DNA of 64,000 nt, taken from the NCBI GenBank assembly GCA_948099385.1, contig CANUEZ040000198.1:4664501-4728500 (forward strand), read 5' to 3'. Origin of the DNA: Fasciola hepatica (taxonomy: Eukaryota > Platyhelminthes > Trematoda > Plagiorchiida > Fasciolidae). The notes beneath the pieces were generated by a model. It was not told the origin of the DNA. It saw nothing but the letters and a program-made list of their open reading frames with translations, and did not search any database. Each line of letters opens with the position of its first letter. Within the stretch, counting starts at the first letter, position 1. The position numbers were made by a program, and so were the translations under genes. Of this stretch, positions 25,810 through 37,911 are shown piece by piece.

Positions 25810-27415
25810 GACCCTGACATTTTTTGTTGGTTAGAGATTTAACAAGACTTATTATGCTGACCAAGGAGAAGGGTCAAAAGTGCACCGATCATAGATGAAG
25901 CATGACTTGTAATTACCAGGCCACGGAGTAGTGTGCTAAGGTACAGGTTCTGAAATACGAGAACAATTGCGGGGAAAGTGAAACATGATGTGAAGAACAC
26001 ATTGGAAGTTGAATTTGAAATTCAGTTGCTGAAATGACCGAAACTGTCTGAGAAGACAGACACATCAGTTTTCCACCACAGAAGTAACGGGAACACAACT
26101 TATTGGAATAAATGAGCGAAAATTCATGAACTAACTTTCAAGGTGCATGGAGACATTAGTTTTCAAACACTCTCGGCTTGAAAGATTCTGTAAACGAGAT
26201 AGATTTTCAAGAAGTAGGCCGGAAATTTCCTGACAAGAACAATATTGTCAGCTTATTTGAACGCCTCCAGTAGGGAAAATATACGAAGGTTGCCGATTCC
26301 AGTGGAATATAGAAGAGGAAGAACACAGAACCATGGAATAATCCATAATTGTTTGAATTGATCTCAGGAAACTAGTATCCTTTCCTAAATTTCTGCACTG
26401 CGTGGTGAAAAATCTAGTGCAAGCGACTGATCGACTCGACAATAAACAGTATGAACATAACATGCAATCCCTTTCCACTGTCCCTGTTTTATTATGAGTG
26501 TTTTGTGCCTCTACTTTACGGAAGGAACCAATACCGTGGATGTTTTACCTGCAGTTTGGCATGAATGACCTTCAGCCCTATTCAACATGGAAGTTTGCGT
26601 CAACTTTCTCCCTTGATTTGCAAGCAATTGAGAATAAAGTTATTGCTTTGGGCAATACCAATCCAAGGAAGATCATGTTTGGGGTTTACATTGTATTTCT
26701 TCAATCAGAGAACTGTACCTGGATAAAGTCTAGTCCCTTCTGAGGCTGTCATTTGCATGACCTACCGACAGCTCTGTGTTCGTTATGGATAAATAGCCGC
26801 TTAATTATTGGTCAAGGACCTTGGAAAGCTTCAGGATTTTCAATAAATAGGAAGCGGTCTGTGTGTTGAATCAGAGGCTGAAGAATATTCATGAAGTACA
26901 CAACGGACAGATTGGACGCGTGTGTAATAGGACGGGATAATGTGGTGTTTTTGAGGAATCTTTACTATCAACTGTGGACCTCTTGGGTGTGCAGGCAAAC
27001 TGGCAATTACTGAAGGTGTGTTTAAAGACAACAAGAAATGAGTTTCTCACTGCTTATAGTTCTTCTAGTGAAAGACTGCTAAATGAGCGCGTTTTCTTGT
27101 GTTAGTTGCGTCGAACAGTTTACCAAAGGGTTCACTCGACAAAGCTGACATGGGTTGCGCAAGCTAGAATTCTACTGTACCCAAGAAATACAGGGGATAG
27201 CCCATCCGAGCTAGAATAAGAATGGTAATATCAGAGCTAGAGAATAGTTAAAAAAATGTCAGATTGAGAATAGTTTTCGGAGTCTTCAATGGGTGAATAT
27301 GAAAGAGGACGGTCACAAGAAGCAAGTATTATTGTAGAATTGGGTTGATCCCCAAAAATCATCATCCGTGCACGATTTAGTTTTACTGACTACCCCGATG
27401 CTTTGTGACGTGCTT
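25810..27415. other. No recognisable feature
   Basis: Short frames only, such as 26498-26743 on the plus strand. No motif, repeat or splice pattern stood out. Confidence 0.4.
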
Positions 27416-27419
27416 TATG

Positions 27420-28200
27420 AATTTGCAATTCTTAGATTTGGAAGATTCTAGCGTTTTATCTGTCTTGATTGGTGCAAGTTTGGTTTGATTTGGTTTGACT
27501 TTTCATTTCTTTCTTCCATGTCATGGACTGGACATCCTTACTCATTTTCCAACAGGCACTCGCCTCCTCGAATATGGCGTGCTGAGGAATCCCGTCAGGG
27601 GGCGTGCGTTCATATACCAATAATATTATAATACTCCTCAGCCGTAGTGGCCATGTCTCCTAACCACAGAGAAGTACGGGCTTGAATGCTGCAGCGTATA
27701 CCCGACTCTTGATTGATGACCAGATTTCGTATCAAATCCACAGATGGCTCAGATTGGCAAATGTCAAGCGAAATTTCTGCATACAGTGACACCTGAACAG
27801 ATATCTGTTCTCCCAGTAAAATCCAGCTGCCCAGAAAACAACTTATCAACCAAGTCTATGGTTCTCCAGATAGTGAAAGATTTAGTTTTGGACTAACCCA
27901 ATCCTTCAACAGCATATTGAAAAACGAATACCAATCATTGTTGCTCAAAAAAGCTTGCAACTTACCGGGATCTTTATAAAGGAGAACTATGTCACTCGCA
28001 TATTCAAGGTCAAAGACCTTTTAACTAGGGAGAAGTTTGATATTACTATCATCACCTGACAAAAGTGCTGTACCTGGGACCGTATCAGTCACGAAGGTAA
28101 AGAGAAAAGTAGAAAGGGGTAACCCCGATGCACACAACTTATCGTGGTGAACTCGGGTGAAGGAGAACCGTATATAAAGATCGATCATCTGTTTCCTGTT
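27420..28200 (-). mobile_element. RTE-like LINE remnant, 3' half of RT and C-terminus (copy 1)
   Basis: On the minus strand the reading runs from the YGSPSPEFTT segment (about 28180-28150) through the RT thumb to the highly typical RLTFANLSHLWI at 27771-27736 and VYAAAFKPVLLCGYETWPL at 27706-27650. It then jumps to the C-terminal ACWKMSKDVQSMTWKKEM near 27555-27502. In intact elements about 60 residues lie between the last two, so an internal deletion is present. The YADD box is not readable. The region 28160-27840 matches 53910-53590. The family knowledge used is that such LINEs, with endonuclease, RT and this C-terminus, are abundant in trematodes. Confidence 0.85.
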
Positions 28201-29879
28201 TCTTGTAACCGAAGTGGCGCCGTTAATGATGTTCAGTTGCTTATTACCGGTAAATGGGGATGAAGCAATGTTGCCTCACTTGACTGGGTTTTGGCCTATG
28301 TTGTGAACATCGGATCAGACTGAAAATCCAGGATAAAAATTTTAGAATACCACATGTGACATACCAGATATGATATCATCCACAAATTTGTTGAGTAGAG
28401 TATTTCGATATACGGGAATATTATAGAAGTACACAAAAATTGGCACTGTGTAGTCCTTGGGAAGGCGACAGGTGGTGATAACAGGTGAATAGGGATTCAT
28501 GTTACATCGAGCGCACAGCGGGTGATTGTGAAAGGTATGCGCCATTTAAGAATCGAGGGTAGCCTAAATAACACAAGGGAGGGAAAGATAACCAGCTCAT
28601 CCCTCCCAACGTAGTTGACTGCGTCACATAAATTTAGGAAGCAGTTTATTATCGCGGTATACGTCCACTCGAGTGACGATGCAATGGGATGTTTCAATAT
28701 ACCGAGGGCATCATGCCTGGTGCGAGAATTCGAGCGAGTGAAATTTCCACCATTTGAGACACTTCAATCTTCATTAAGTCGTAAATGATTTATCTTTGGA
28801 AACATTTGAGGGATGCTATGATAACAGTACTGGGACGGAATAGCAGAGGAACATTTTCGAGAAAAGGACTTATGTTTGCTTTGCTACAACAGTCTGTGAT
28901 ATTTACATCCTCTAGGACTTGGGTGCAGATGAGCCACAAGTTAGATCGTTCTGGTGGTTCCTTGATCAGCGATGAGTTTTTCAGCGTGGATGGAATCAAG
29001 GGGATATAACTGAATCTTGACACCTTTTTATTATTTTGACGACAAAAACGTTATCGTGTGTGAAGGCGTATTCTTTTTACGACAAAGACACCTAAGTTTT
29101 GGGAGTGATAAGTGATCAGGGAGTGATGTACATGGATTAAAACGGTCATGAAGAATGAATCCAGCATTTGAATAGCTGGTGAGATAATTCTAGATGACCG
29201 AAAGATTCGCGTCTAAGAAAACGTGAATTCATTCTGAGCAGCCATTTCCTGAACATCCATATCGTGCCGCATAAAATTGCGGCTTCTTCGAACTGTGCGA
29301 TCACGACCTCGTAGATAGCGTGTCGTTGGTATGAATGTAGAGCCTAGGTGAGTGTTTGGCTATGGCTCATTCAGAGCAAACTAGAAGGGGGCTACTTGAA
29401 GTGGGAAAACATTAAAGGCTCTTATCCAAAAGCAAGTTCCAAAGTTTCGGTCGAGTTAGATATGTCAAAGGTTTCATCAAAAAGAAGAAATGAAGAAGGC
29501 TTTTTTCACGAGAAATAAAATTTTCGGCAGCTATCTACGATGAAATATCAACACTGTTCATTGGTTAGCAAAAGTGAGTCAACCAATGCTTAAAACCCTG
29601 TCTTGATACATTTAGGACGAGTGAATACATTCACTCTGAGAACAGGAAGACAATAGATGGGAAAATAATTTTCAGTTATTTGTGGCCAAATAACGAAAAT
29701 CGTGGAAACGTTAATCATCTTTGAAGCAGATCTGATTTGGCTGTTGACTCCAAAGAAAGGTTTCCTACAATCAGTGCATTGGCTTAAGATTGGCCGACTG
29801 CACAAAACATTGATGATAATGACTGCAAGCAGTTAGGACTTTGCGTACTCGCCTTCAAACAAGTGATCAGAATGGAAAA
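28201..29879. other. Unassigned, between LINE and Gypsy remnants
   Basis: The minus-strand frames 29023-28790 and 28697-28497 are open for 66-77 codons but unrecognised. The lower end may include more decayed LINE, and the part from about 29590 may be decayed Gypsy RNase H or integrase sequence. Neither could be shown. Confidence 0.35.
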
Positions 29880-31585
29880 AAAATGTACGAATTCAATTTC
29901 AGGAACATCATGGACGACTCTGTTTAATACATATCTGCCGTATGTTTATCGGCTGAGCGCAGAGACAGTTTCCCGCTTGGACTTCTTATAGTGTTTGAAT
30001 ATGGTCCAGTTACTCTCAACTTAGTGGCCTTACTGCAAAACAAGGTGCTCGTGACCGCGGAATCATTTTTACCAAAGACAGAAAACGTTTTCTACAAGGC
30101 ACTTCGGAGTCGTTTTTTCCAAATTGCTTGGTTCGCTGCTCTGCATCGGATGAATGGGCCAGAAAAAAAGGTTCGGCTCATGTCAAAGAATTGGGAATGA
30201 ATCTGAAGTAGCCCTGCGAGCATCCAGGAATCGATTGTATTTTCTCGTGATTTTTTGGTGACTAGTTGACGATCACTGGTTTGGAACTATCGGGATCGGG
30301 TCGATATCCGTTTGATATGAGAGCGAAGCCTAGGAAATCTGTTTTGGTGAAAACAAATTTGCGCTTTTTCGATACGTTTTATTCCATAAATCTCCTCAGC
30401 AGCTGTCACAATCGGCAGTAGTGTTCTTTCTTATGGGGAACCAGAAATCAGCTTTCCATCCTGATATGTCATCATCCCATGGATACCGCGGATCACCTTG
30501 TCGATTGCGGCCTGAAATATCCTGGATGACAAATGCATACGGAACGGCAAGGAATTATATTGGAGAAAAAGCCATGGACTGTTCATGGTTGGTTATGGTT
30601 GCTATTCCGGGTGCAGTGGAATTTCTGAACATGCATCCGTCATATCAATTTTTGAGAAACACTTTCTGCCGAGCATGCATTTCTGGCAGTTTCTCGGTTC
30701 CACCGTGGTTGCCGCGCGTCTTTTTGAACAGGGGTTCAAGGACAGTCTGTCCATCACTTATCATCGCCAACACAGTCGGAGTCACCCACGTGGATGGAGA
30801 CACACACACAATGACACCATCTTGTTCCATTTGGGATAGCATCTTCAGAACACCTTCGATCTGACCATACAGCAACACTGAGTGCTTCAGGAACTCCGCA
30901 TCAGCACCCACTCCCAAGTTTGCGGGCTTAGGTGCCATGGCGCTTTCGTTATTCGAGCATTGTGCGATCAACTGCTGGAGAACAACCTGATCCACCGGAA
31001 TACTGAGTGACTTCCGAATTGTTGTCTATTGCTTCAATGTACGCGGGGCTTCCAACCTAAAATCAACGGACTGTCCACGAATATCGGGAAGCGTATCGAG
31101 ATATAGTCACTTTCCAAACGAACCACCAGTGTAGTCTCGCGCAACAGTGGAAGTCGACGACGAGTCACAACGTGAATGAGCACATCAGTGTGTTGTATGG
31201 GAACGCTGGACTGAATGAGGTCGAACACGGTTTTCCGAGTGATGGACCAGCAGCTCCTGATATCGAACATGAATCGAAGTCTCAAGCCACAGTATAACTG
31301 GACTTATCTGTACACGAATTGGTTTGATTCACTCGGAATCTCCAGTGTGTATACCGGATTAGCATCACTTTCCGGATACTATGAGGTGGCATTCCTGACA
31401 GCGCATTTAGATTGGCGGCTAGCCTTGCAAATACAACCCTTCTTACCACGAGAACAGTATCCTGCATGACGGAAGCTGTAGGTGGAACAAAGGTGGAGTT
31501 CAGTGCATGAGATGCAATTTTCTGTTACTGTTTCCATAGCTTCACTGAGACACTTGACCATTTTCATGTTCGGCATCACTTAAAA
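29880..31585 (-). mobile_element. Gypsy (Ty3-type) LTR retrotransposon remnant, gag-pol (copy 1)
   Basis: Read on the minus strand the order is gag, protease, reverse transcriptase. Zinc-knuckle-like sequence beginning CISCTELHLCS lies at 31516-31430, with a GKKG segment. The protease follows as LRFMFDIRS (31282-31256), where the active-site Asp is kept but the following TG is lost, and LPLLRETTLV. The RT starts with MEQDGVIVCVSPSTWVTP (30830-30777). Further RT sequence, with FLGFALISNGYRPDPDS at about 30333-30283 marking the end of the RT and start of the connection, runs to about 30000. Stops and frameshifts are many, and no LTR was identified. A related copy is at 57230-58190. Confidence 0.85.
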
Positions 31586-33440
31586 GGTTTCAAAACATGT
31601 ATAATAGCAGTCTTACTTTACGAATCTTCGTAGAGGCATGGGATATGGTTGTTTTTTATAAGTTGTTGTTGCGAATCAAATCGTTGAGAGAGTTAGCCCG
31701 GATTGCTCAGGTTCTGTTTCCACTCCTAGAGTGAACTCGGCAGGTGTGCACTACTAATAACTCCTAACATGTATGGAACAATGATGCTGTGTTTTTATTA
31801 GTGAGTTGAGTGTGTATACTAAATGAGGAATCATTTTACGAAGCAATAATGTTGGTCATCTGTTCGGGTCACAATGGATAATATGAAGGAATCCTTCATA
31901 AGAGCAAGTTGAACATATTGATAGATTAATAACGCTAGGGACGTCACTTCGGAGATAATTCCCAAGATCCCTGATAAACAGTTCATCTACACACACACAC
32001 CGCGTACGTACTGCTGAGGACATGCACAAGCCGTCTTGGCTCATCCTCTTGTAGGAGCTAGCAGCGTAAAAATAAAAAAGTGAATATAGGAGCAAAACGC
32101 GGCAGGTGGTGGGATACTGTATGACTTGGAAATCCACTGGTTGCACTGATGCTGATAGATGCTTCAGTTGCGAAACGTCTGCTATTATGAACAAAATGTT
32201 GAAAGCCCAGGTATCCTCTGAAAGATTCAAGTTCTTTGCATCTTGGTTTGTTGCAATTCATCGCAAAATCCTGGTTCGCATCTCCTACTGTTGAAACAAA
32301 ATCAAGGAATTATCGGAATTCAGATGAAAATTTAGAGTTTTGAATGAATCCATGCTCCGAATGGAATGCTCGACTCTAAACAAACTTGTTAGGCCACAAG
32401 CTCTTACCAGTTGATGACCATTACATGCAAAGTCTATTCGGTTAATTTCCTCTGCGTGAGCATGACAACTTCAATAAATTTACTATTTCGTATATGGCGC
32501 TTATCCACAAACATGTGAGAACATGAACCTCAAACAACAAAATAAGTGTCATAAATTTGCCGGCAAACGTTCACCATAATAGAAAGCAATGACTGTCCAC
32601 CAAAATTTTGTATAAAGGAGTCGAAAACAGGCTTTTACAATGCATCCTTCACACTTGCCGTGCATCTGTAAACAAGTATACTGCGGTCAGTGTGGTTAAT
32701 TATCATCAGTGAAGGAACTGTTGATACCGAGATAAGACTGAGGTCAGTAATAAGGGATAGGAGCCAACAATAATGAGGAGGGGATAACTTGTGTCGACAA
32801 CGTGGGACTAAACTGATAGGACATTCACGCACAGTTTGCACAGTTTCGGTTTATGGTCCGTAATGGCAAAGGCCTCAGCATATCTGAATAATCTGGTGTT
32901 TGTAATGTTGCACATGAATTTACGCTAATTGTATGGACTTACATACTGTTTCTGTTTAGTTATACGTGGCCCAATTCATGGTCTGATTGCATTTGATTTC
33001 GTAGATGTCATCATTGGTGTGAACTTGCCATCCGTCATCTTTTGAGGTCATACCGGAATTTGATCATTTATTTGGTGACATATTTGTCTCCCATTTCTGT
33101 CTATGCAGACTGGTGAACATGTCCATGTGATTCAATAGATAAATTTGGATTGGGTACGGGGAGAGAGCATCTCTTTCACTGACGGTGTTGGCATCTGCCT
33201 GGTTGTAAATATGCTGACCATATTGACTGCGTCGCTTATGTGTTCGATGGCAGATTTCAGGCACTTGGTGATTAGTGGATGATTTCGTCACATTTGAGCT
33301 GTAAATGTTGAAAAACTGCAAAATTCTGAGCAACTTGGCGGCAACCGCTCAGAAGGGTAATCATCCGTGCGGGAATCTTGCCTGTTCGACTTCTGCTCGC
33401 AGCGTTGGCCTTTTCGGTGTCAAAAGGCAATTCGATTATT
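31586..33440. other. Unassigned; upstream part may be decayed gag
   Basis: The minus-strand frame 32230-31856 (124 codons) lies where Gypsy gag would be expected but shows no motif. A short CA run is present at 31990-32003. Nothing else is recognisable. Confidence 0.35.
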
Positions 33441-33443
33441 CTG

Positions 33444-33806
33444 TTATATAGGATTCGGTTTCTTCGTGCGAATAATAATTTCTGTGAACAGCATACACCG
33501 ATAAAGTCTGTCGGTGGGCATGTGTAACGTATGTTGCAGCCACTTAAATCCGTTAAAATTCAATACTTGATCCAGAAGTTGAACTCTGGTTCCAAACACT
33601 GGTGAAGTTGGATTTAAGTGAATAGCAGTTGCGCAGAAAAACCGAGCCCAAAATATTAAATCTGAAGAACTCTGGTGTCGATAAGTTCTTGAAACAAAAT
33701 CCGACTTGGATGGAGCGGAACACCTAGATTGGGTTACGTTATAAAACATAATCCTCTTCCTAACGTTGAATTCTAGCTTACACAAAATAACAAATCGGGG
33801 ATTCAA
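33444..33806 (-). mobile_element. RTE-like LINE C-terminal fragment (copy 2)
   Basis: A 120-codon minus-strand frame contains LNFNGFKWLQHTLHMPTDRL (about 33562-33503). This corresponds to the LxRLRWLGHVLRMPxxRLPRR segment at the C-terminus of RTE-like LINE proteins. It is the part deleted from the 27.4 kb copy, so together they cover most of the protein end. The frame is unusually long for a dead fragment but lacks the RT and has no neighbours of the same element. Confidence 0.75.
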
Positions 33807-36124
33807 AATGTTACAGAATTTTCCAACGTGCAGTGCTTTGATAGAAAAAAGTTCTCGTTAATATTTTCGCAGAGGTAAACAGTGCAAAGTCAATTGGTGA
33901 ACATTACTGTATATATGTAACTATTACCATACGGTGATTGCGGTTTAGGAAAAAAACAGTTTGAGAAGTCGAAAGTGAGAATTTTTGTTTATTTGTTTTC
34001 TAATTCCCAACTTCCGAAGTTTATTAAAGGAACTGCTGAGAATAATCAACGAGAGACAAAAAATCAGCATTGAACTTCCTGTGAGTAACACGTTTGTTTT
34101 CTGATTGACGCTGTTTTGTGATGCCGATCCCGAATGCATTAATTATTATACTTTCAGTTTGTCTTATCTGCCTTCACTTACATGTATTCATGCGAACCGC
34201 TAAATCACTGCATCGAGATCTTGCTAACTTTGCCTGTACATGACTCCAAGGCTGACATTTTCGATAAAATATATTTTTGTACCTTTTTGTGATTCAGTTA
34301 CTCATAAAATGTTATGATAGCAGCGCGTTTATTATTTTCAAATAAATGTGTCCTTGGTAGAACCGGAATGACAAAAACCTAAACCAGCGTCTCCTAACCT
34401 GAGATTACGCTGGGATTGAATTCGTTTTCCATCAAATATAGTCATGTTTATAGAAAGTCACCTTTCTTCTGCATTTTAAACACGCCATTTCCATCCATAA
34501 GGCTATTTTTACTGAAACACAGTTCAGTAGCCCAGTAACTGGATCTTTCGATTCACTCCGTAGTAGTAGTTTCCATCGTGTTCTTGCCTTTCCGACTGGT
34601 CATTTGACGTTTTCCGTAAGTTCGTCCGAACATACAACATAAACGGTAATAGTTGTGACCTAATTAAGCTTGTGCTGGTCGTCGCTAAAAATGCTCCATT
34701 TCGCCGTCTTGTTTCGCGATGACGGTTCGAGAATTCCGTAGTGATAAAGAGTGTCGTTGCCTTTCGAGGTATCAGTTTTGTGCATCCCGGTGTTTCCTGT
34801 CTCTCAAAAGCTGGGCCTAATTATTGATGTGCGGCAGGGTAATATGAGTACAATCTGTTTTGCTTCAGTATTAGTGACTTGGGACGTTCAGTTATTTGTG
34901 TGTGAAACGTTGCTAATAAAAGTTGCTCACACAGTGTCTAGTTCTGACCAAGTTGGTGCCAACAATAAACACGACGGCACATAGTCTTCAGTAACAGATT
35001 ACTGAAAATCATTACGGTGGGTCAGTAATGTTTGATCTTAATGGGTCATCATACAATGGAATTATGATGATCACTTTTACTCTAATGGGGTTGGGGAGGT
35101 TTCCACCTGCTAGTCACATATGAGATAGAAAGTGGTTGTATATATTGGCCATCTGAGGAACAGAAGAATCGTGAGTGAGTACTTCCGGTTTTATATCTAA
35201 ATACCGCGAAATGAATTTGAGCATTCACCTGGAAGATACTTATATTGACAGTAACAGCGGCGCAACAATACAACACTTGGCTTATATTGGACACAAGATC
35301 AGGTCGATGACAGCTTTCAAACCAATCCTGATGACTCTCAAGTGATTGATGTTTGCAAGTGAAACCATAACAACTGCAACATTGAGACGAAAACTGTGAA
35401 AATAGTAAAAATTCATTCAGCTTTTATTATTGTATTGTCATGAGGAGTAATCAATGCGTAGTTTCAACGCAGTACTCTTCCTATTCCTGACGATTTGCAT
35501 CTCAGTCTTTCCCGCTGCTTTTTACCAAACTTCATACACACTATCACATACTGTAATGTTTTAAGGACCGTTATGTCCCAGAATGCTCTTACAATATTGC
35601 GTTTTCTGAATGGCTGGTGATGGTCGAGTAATTTACAACATTGTATTACCATATTGGAGACCAGTCCTTTGAATTTTCGAACTGCCGGTTGTTTCTGTAG
35701 TAGACAGCAATTCACTGTCTTCCGGCTCGTTACACATTGGACCTACTGGGACCACGTGTAATTCTCCACTACAAGTTTCAGTGTCAGATTGTCGATAATA
35801 CTTGATATTGCTGTGGGTGTCCCACCGCCGAATTGGTCATGCATATAATGCGAAAATATGTGAGCTCACATAATGCTCTCAGTATATATAAATCATCTCT
35901 TCGATACCGAGTAATATACATAATATACAGTTGATTACACGAACTGATATATGGCAATGAAATTCATTATCCATTTGTAGTTTTCTAAGAATCGCTGAGC
36001 GTATATTGCGAAAAATACGTGTTTAAGTTTCCGAACAACCGATAAACAGAATCGTGAAAAATGTTTACTGCTTATAAACTGAAGACGAACTACATTGGTC
36101 GTCTAGCGGAAGAAAAAGGAATCG
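33807..36124. other. No recognisable feature
   Basis: Short frames only. The minus-strand frame 35715-35464 (83 codons) and the plus-strand frame 34751-34984 (77 codons) are the longest, without motifs. Confidence 0.4.
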
Positions 36125-36795
36125 TTGGGTTTGATCTTGCTTGTTTTCTTCACATGTTGTTCGTATATGATGATGTTTTATCGAGAAAAGAATCTCTAAG
36201 AAATTGGAATGATTTTAGTATTTTAGGGAAATCCTAATTTCGGTGAGCACTGTGGAAATATGAAAGGAGAATGTTGTGGATCGATTAAGTCCAACAGTCA
36301 CGTGTGCTGTGGTGGAAATTCGTCACACACCAGTCCCAGTGAGAAATGAAGCAGACATGCAACAAGCTGTCAGCCTCGATCAGAAGAGTAAACATGTGGC
36401 AGGAACAATACTGAACTCGAGCAGGCACGTTTTACATGCAAACTCCTTTCCCTACCAAACAATCACCTTTAGCACCGCTTACCCGTTATGCGCTTTTTTT
36501 ATTTTGTCTTTTCATACAACAATAGTACAACAAATGATTCCCAAAATGACACAAGATCAATAGTGAGCTACCGAGGTGGTCATTGTTTCCGGAGATGGCA
36601 TAATTCCAACCTTGGGTAGTTAGGTCATATATCAACTAAGAAGACACTTTGAACAACGCCACATCTACAATGAGACTGATGATTGATAGAAAACACAATG
36701 CTATTTGAAATTATTGTCCAATCAACAGTAACAGATTAGTTTGGATGAAGATGTAAAAGTGCATTAACTAAATAAGTGCAACATAAAACTGCGGT
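36125..36795. repeat. Direct repeat R2, left copy
   Basis: About 670 bases matching 38955-39625 in the same orientation, perhaps 88-90% by eye. Both start near TGATCTTG and end near ATAAAACTGCGGT. Both hold a plus-strand frame (36276-36563 here, 95 codons) whose differences include many amino-acid changes, so coding selection is not evident. The two copies flank a block of BEL/Pao and transposase sequence, so they may be the LTRs of a decayed element. The 5' TG fits an LTR, but the expected 3' CA was not seen. Confidence 0.65.
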
Positions 36796-36929
36796 GGTCA
36801 GTTTCTCACAGATGAATCACTGCTGACCTGTATCGCTGAGACTGGACGGATCATCAATGTCAAGCCAATCATTCTGTTGTATGATGAACTCCCATCACCA
36901 AGTGCTCTGAGATGTAGTGATTTACTGTT

Positions 36930-37911
36930 GTGACATTCCAAGCCAACGGACATCCATGGGGAAACCACTTTTATAAAAAGGTACACGAAGTGTCGATCCA
37001 TCAAGACAAATGTAAATTCACATCGCCTGGTTGCTCTCGACCAAATATATACTGGCGTATCAATACTTCAATGCAATCTACTCACTTCATTTTCTATGCA
37101 CGAATTCCGTAGGAATTTATCTGACTATTTCTCGTGTGAAATAACCACGAAATGGTACCCGCTTCTCCTATGGTTTGCATAGTAATGAACAGCACTTTTC
37201 TGTGCCTGCGCAATGCAGATCGTGATCGATCACTTGGATGTTCATCTCGTTCACCAGCCACAAACCTGGTACCACTGGTTGCGTTATTTTTCTGTCTGTC
37301 GTGTATAACTTTCAACGTATTGTTTCGTTGTCGTATAAGTATAGCAGATTGAGCGGCAGATGCAATATGGGAGCATATTCACTGACTACGCCGCGTATTA
37401 TACCACTAAATGACTTGAAAAGCTAAACATCATCTTTCGGGAGACGTTTGAGCAAGGCTTATGAACGTGTTTTTATTCCGATCTCACATCGAAATTCCAA
37501 CGTAATCCCCTCTGTTGAACGAATAGAGAAGATACATTCCAGGGGAATGATGTGACAATTTATTGTATTCAACGTGGACATTACCGATACGAGTAGCACA
37601 CGGAATACGAAGTGAAAATTTCAGGTGCAATATTTGGTCTGTGCCAGCTGGAAAGAATGAGGACAAGGGTATTCACCAACGTTGCAATTGTGCCACAAGT
37701 GGTTATCTCTTTACACGGGATTTACGCATCGATGAATGCGTTTTGCTCCCAGGTGGAAACAGTCATAGGGGATCCAGCCAAAAGGAGTTATCGCGAACTA
37801 ATTCCAGGGGCCGATGGACACGTTCATCAAGTGGCGGTCCATACCAGTGATGAAAATCGCTGTCGAGATGTTCGATCCGTTGGCATACGAGAAGTAATCG
37901 AATTGAAGTGA
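36930..37911 (+). mobile_element. BEL/Pao remnant split by R1 (RNase H tail and integrase C-terminus)
   Basis: The left part (36935-36997) matches the end of the Pao RNase H fragment at 50560-50626. The right part (37607-37911) matches 50614-50918 almost exactly and encodes the C-terminal tail of Pao-type integrases: CVLLPGGNSHRGSSQK (about 37737-37785) in one frame, continuing in another as LIPGADGHVHQVAVHTSD (37798-37851). This tail domain typically reads with a PGxDGxVRxVxVxT core. In a full element about 400 residues of integrase lie between RNase H and this tail, and these are missing in both copies. R1 copy C (36998-37606) interrupts it. Confidence 0.8.
36998..37606. repeat. Dispersed repeat R1, copy C, with target-site duplication
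   Basis: This 609-base block matches 4337-4945 and 44340-44925. It is flanked by ACGAAGTGTCGAT on the left (36985-36997) and ACGAAGTGAAAAT on the right (37607-37619), an imperfect 13-base direct repeat (10 of 13). The homologous locus at 50614-50630 has a single ACGAAGTGTCGAT running straight into the same Pao sequence, so this is a filled site and the other an empty site. A TSD of this size is more usual for LINE or SINE-type insertion than for Tc1 or hAT transposons. Confidence 0.75.

Noticed and set aside
30421..30864. 147-codon plus-strand frame
   Set aside because: It is antisense to Gypsy RT sequence, and the minus strand carries the recognisable motifs.
36276..36563. Conserved protein frame shared with 39141-39395
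   Set aside because: The two copies differ by many amino-acid-changing substitutions in line with neutral drift, and the region behaves as a repeat (R2).
37563..37911. A functional gene conserved at 37.6 and 50.6 kb
   Set aside because: The near identity covers non-coding flanks too, and the readable protein is a frameshifted Pao integrase tail.
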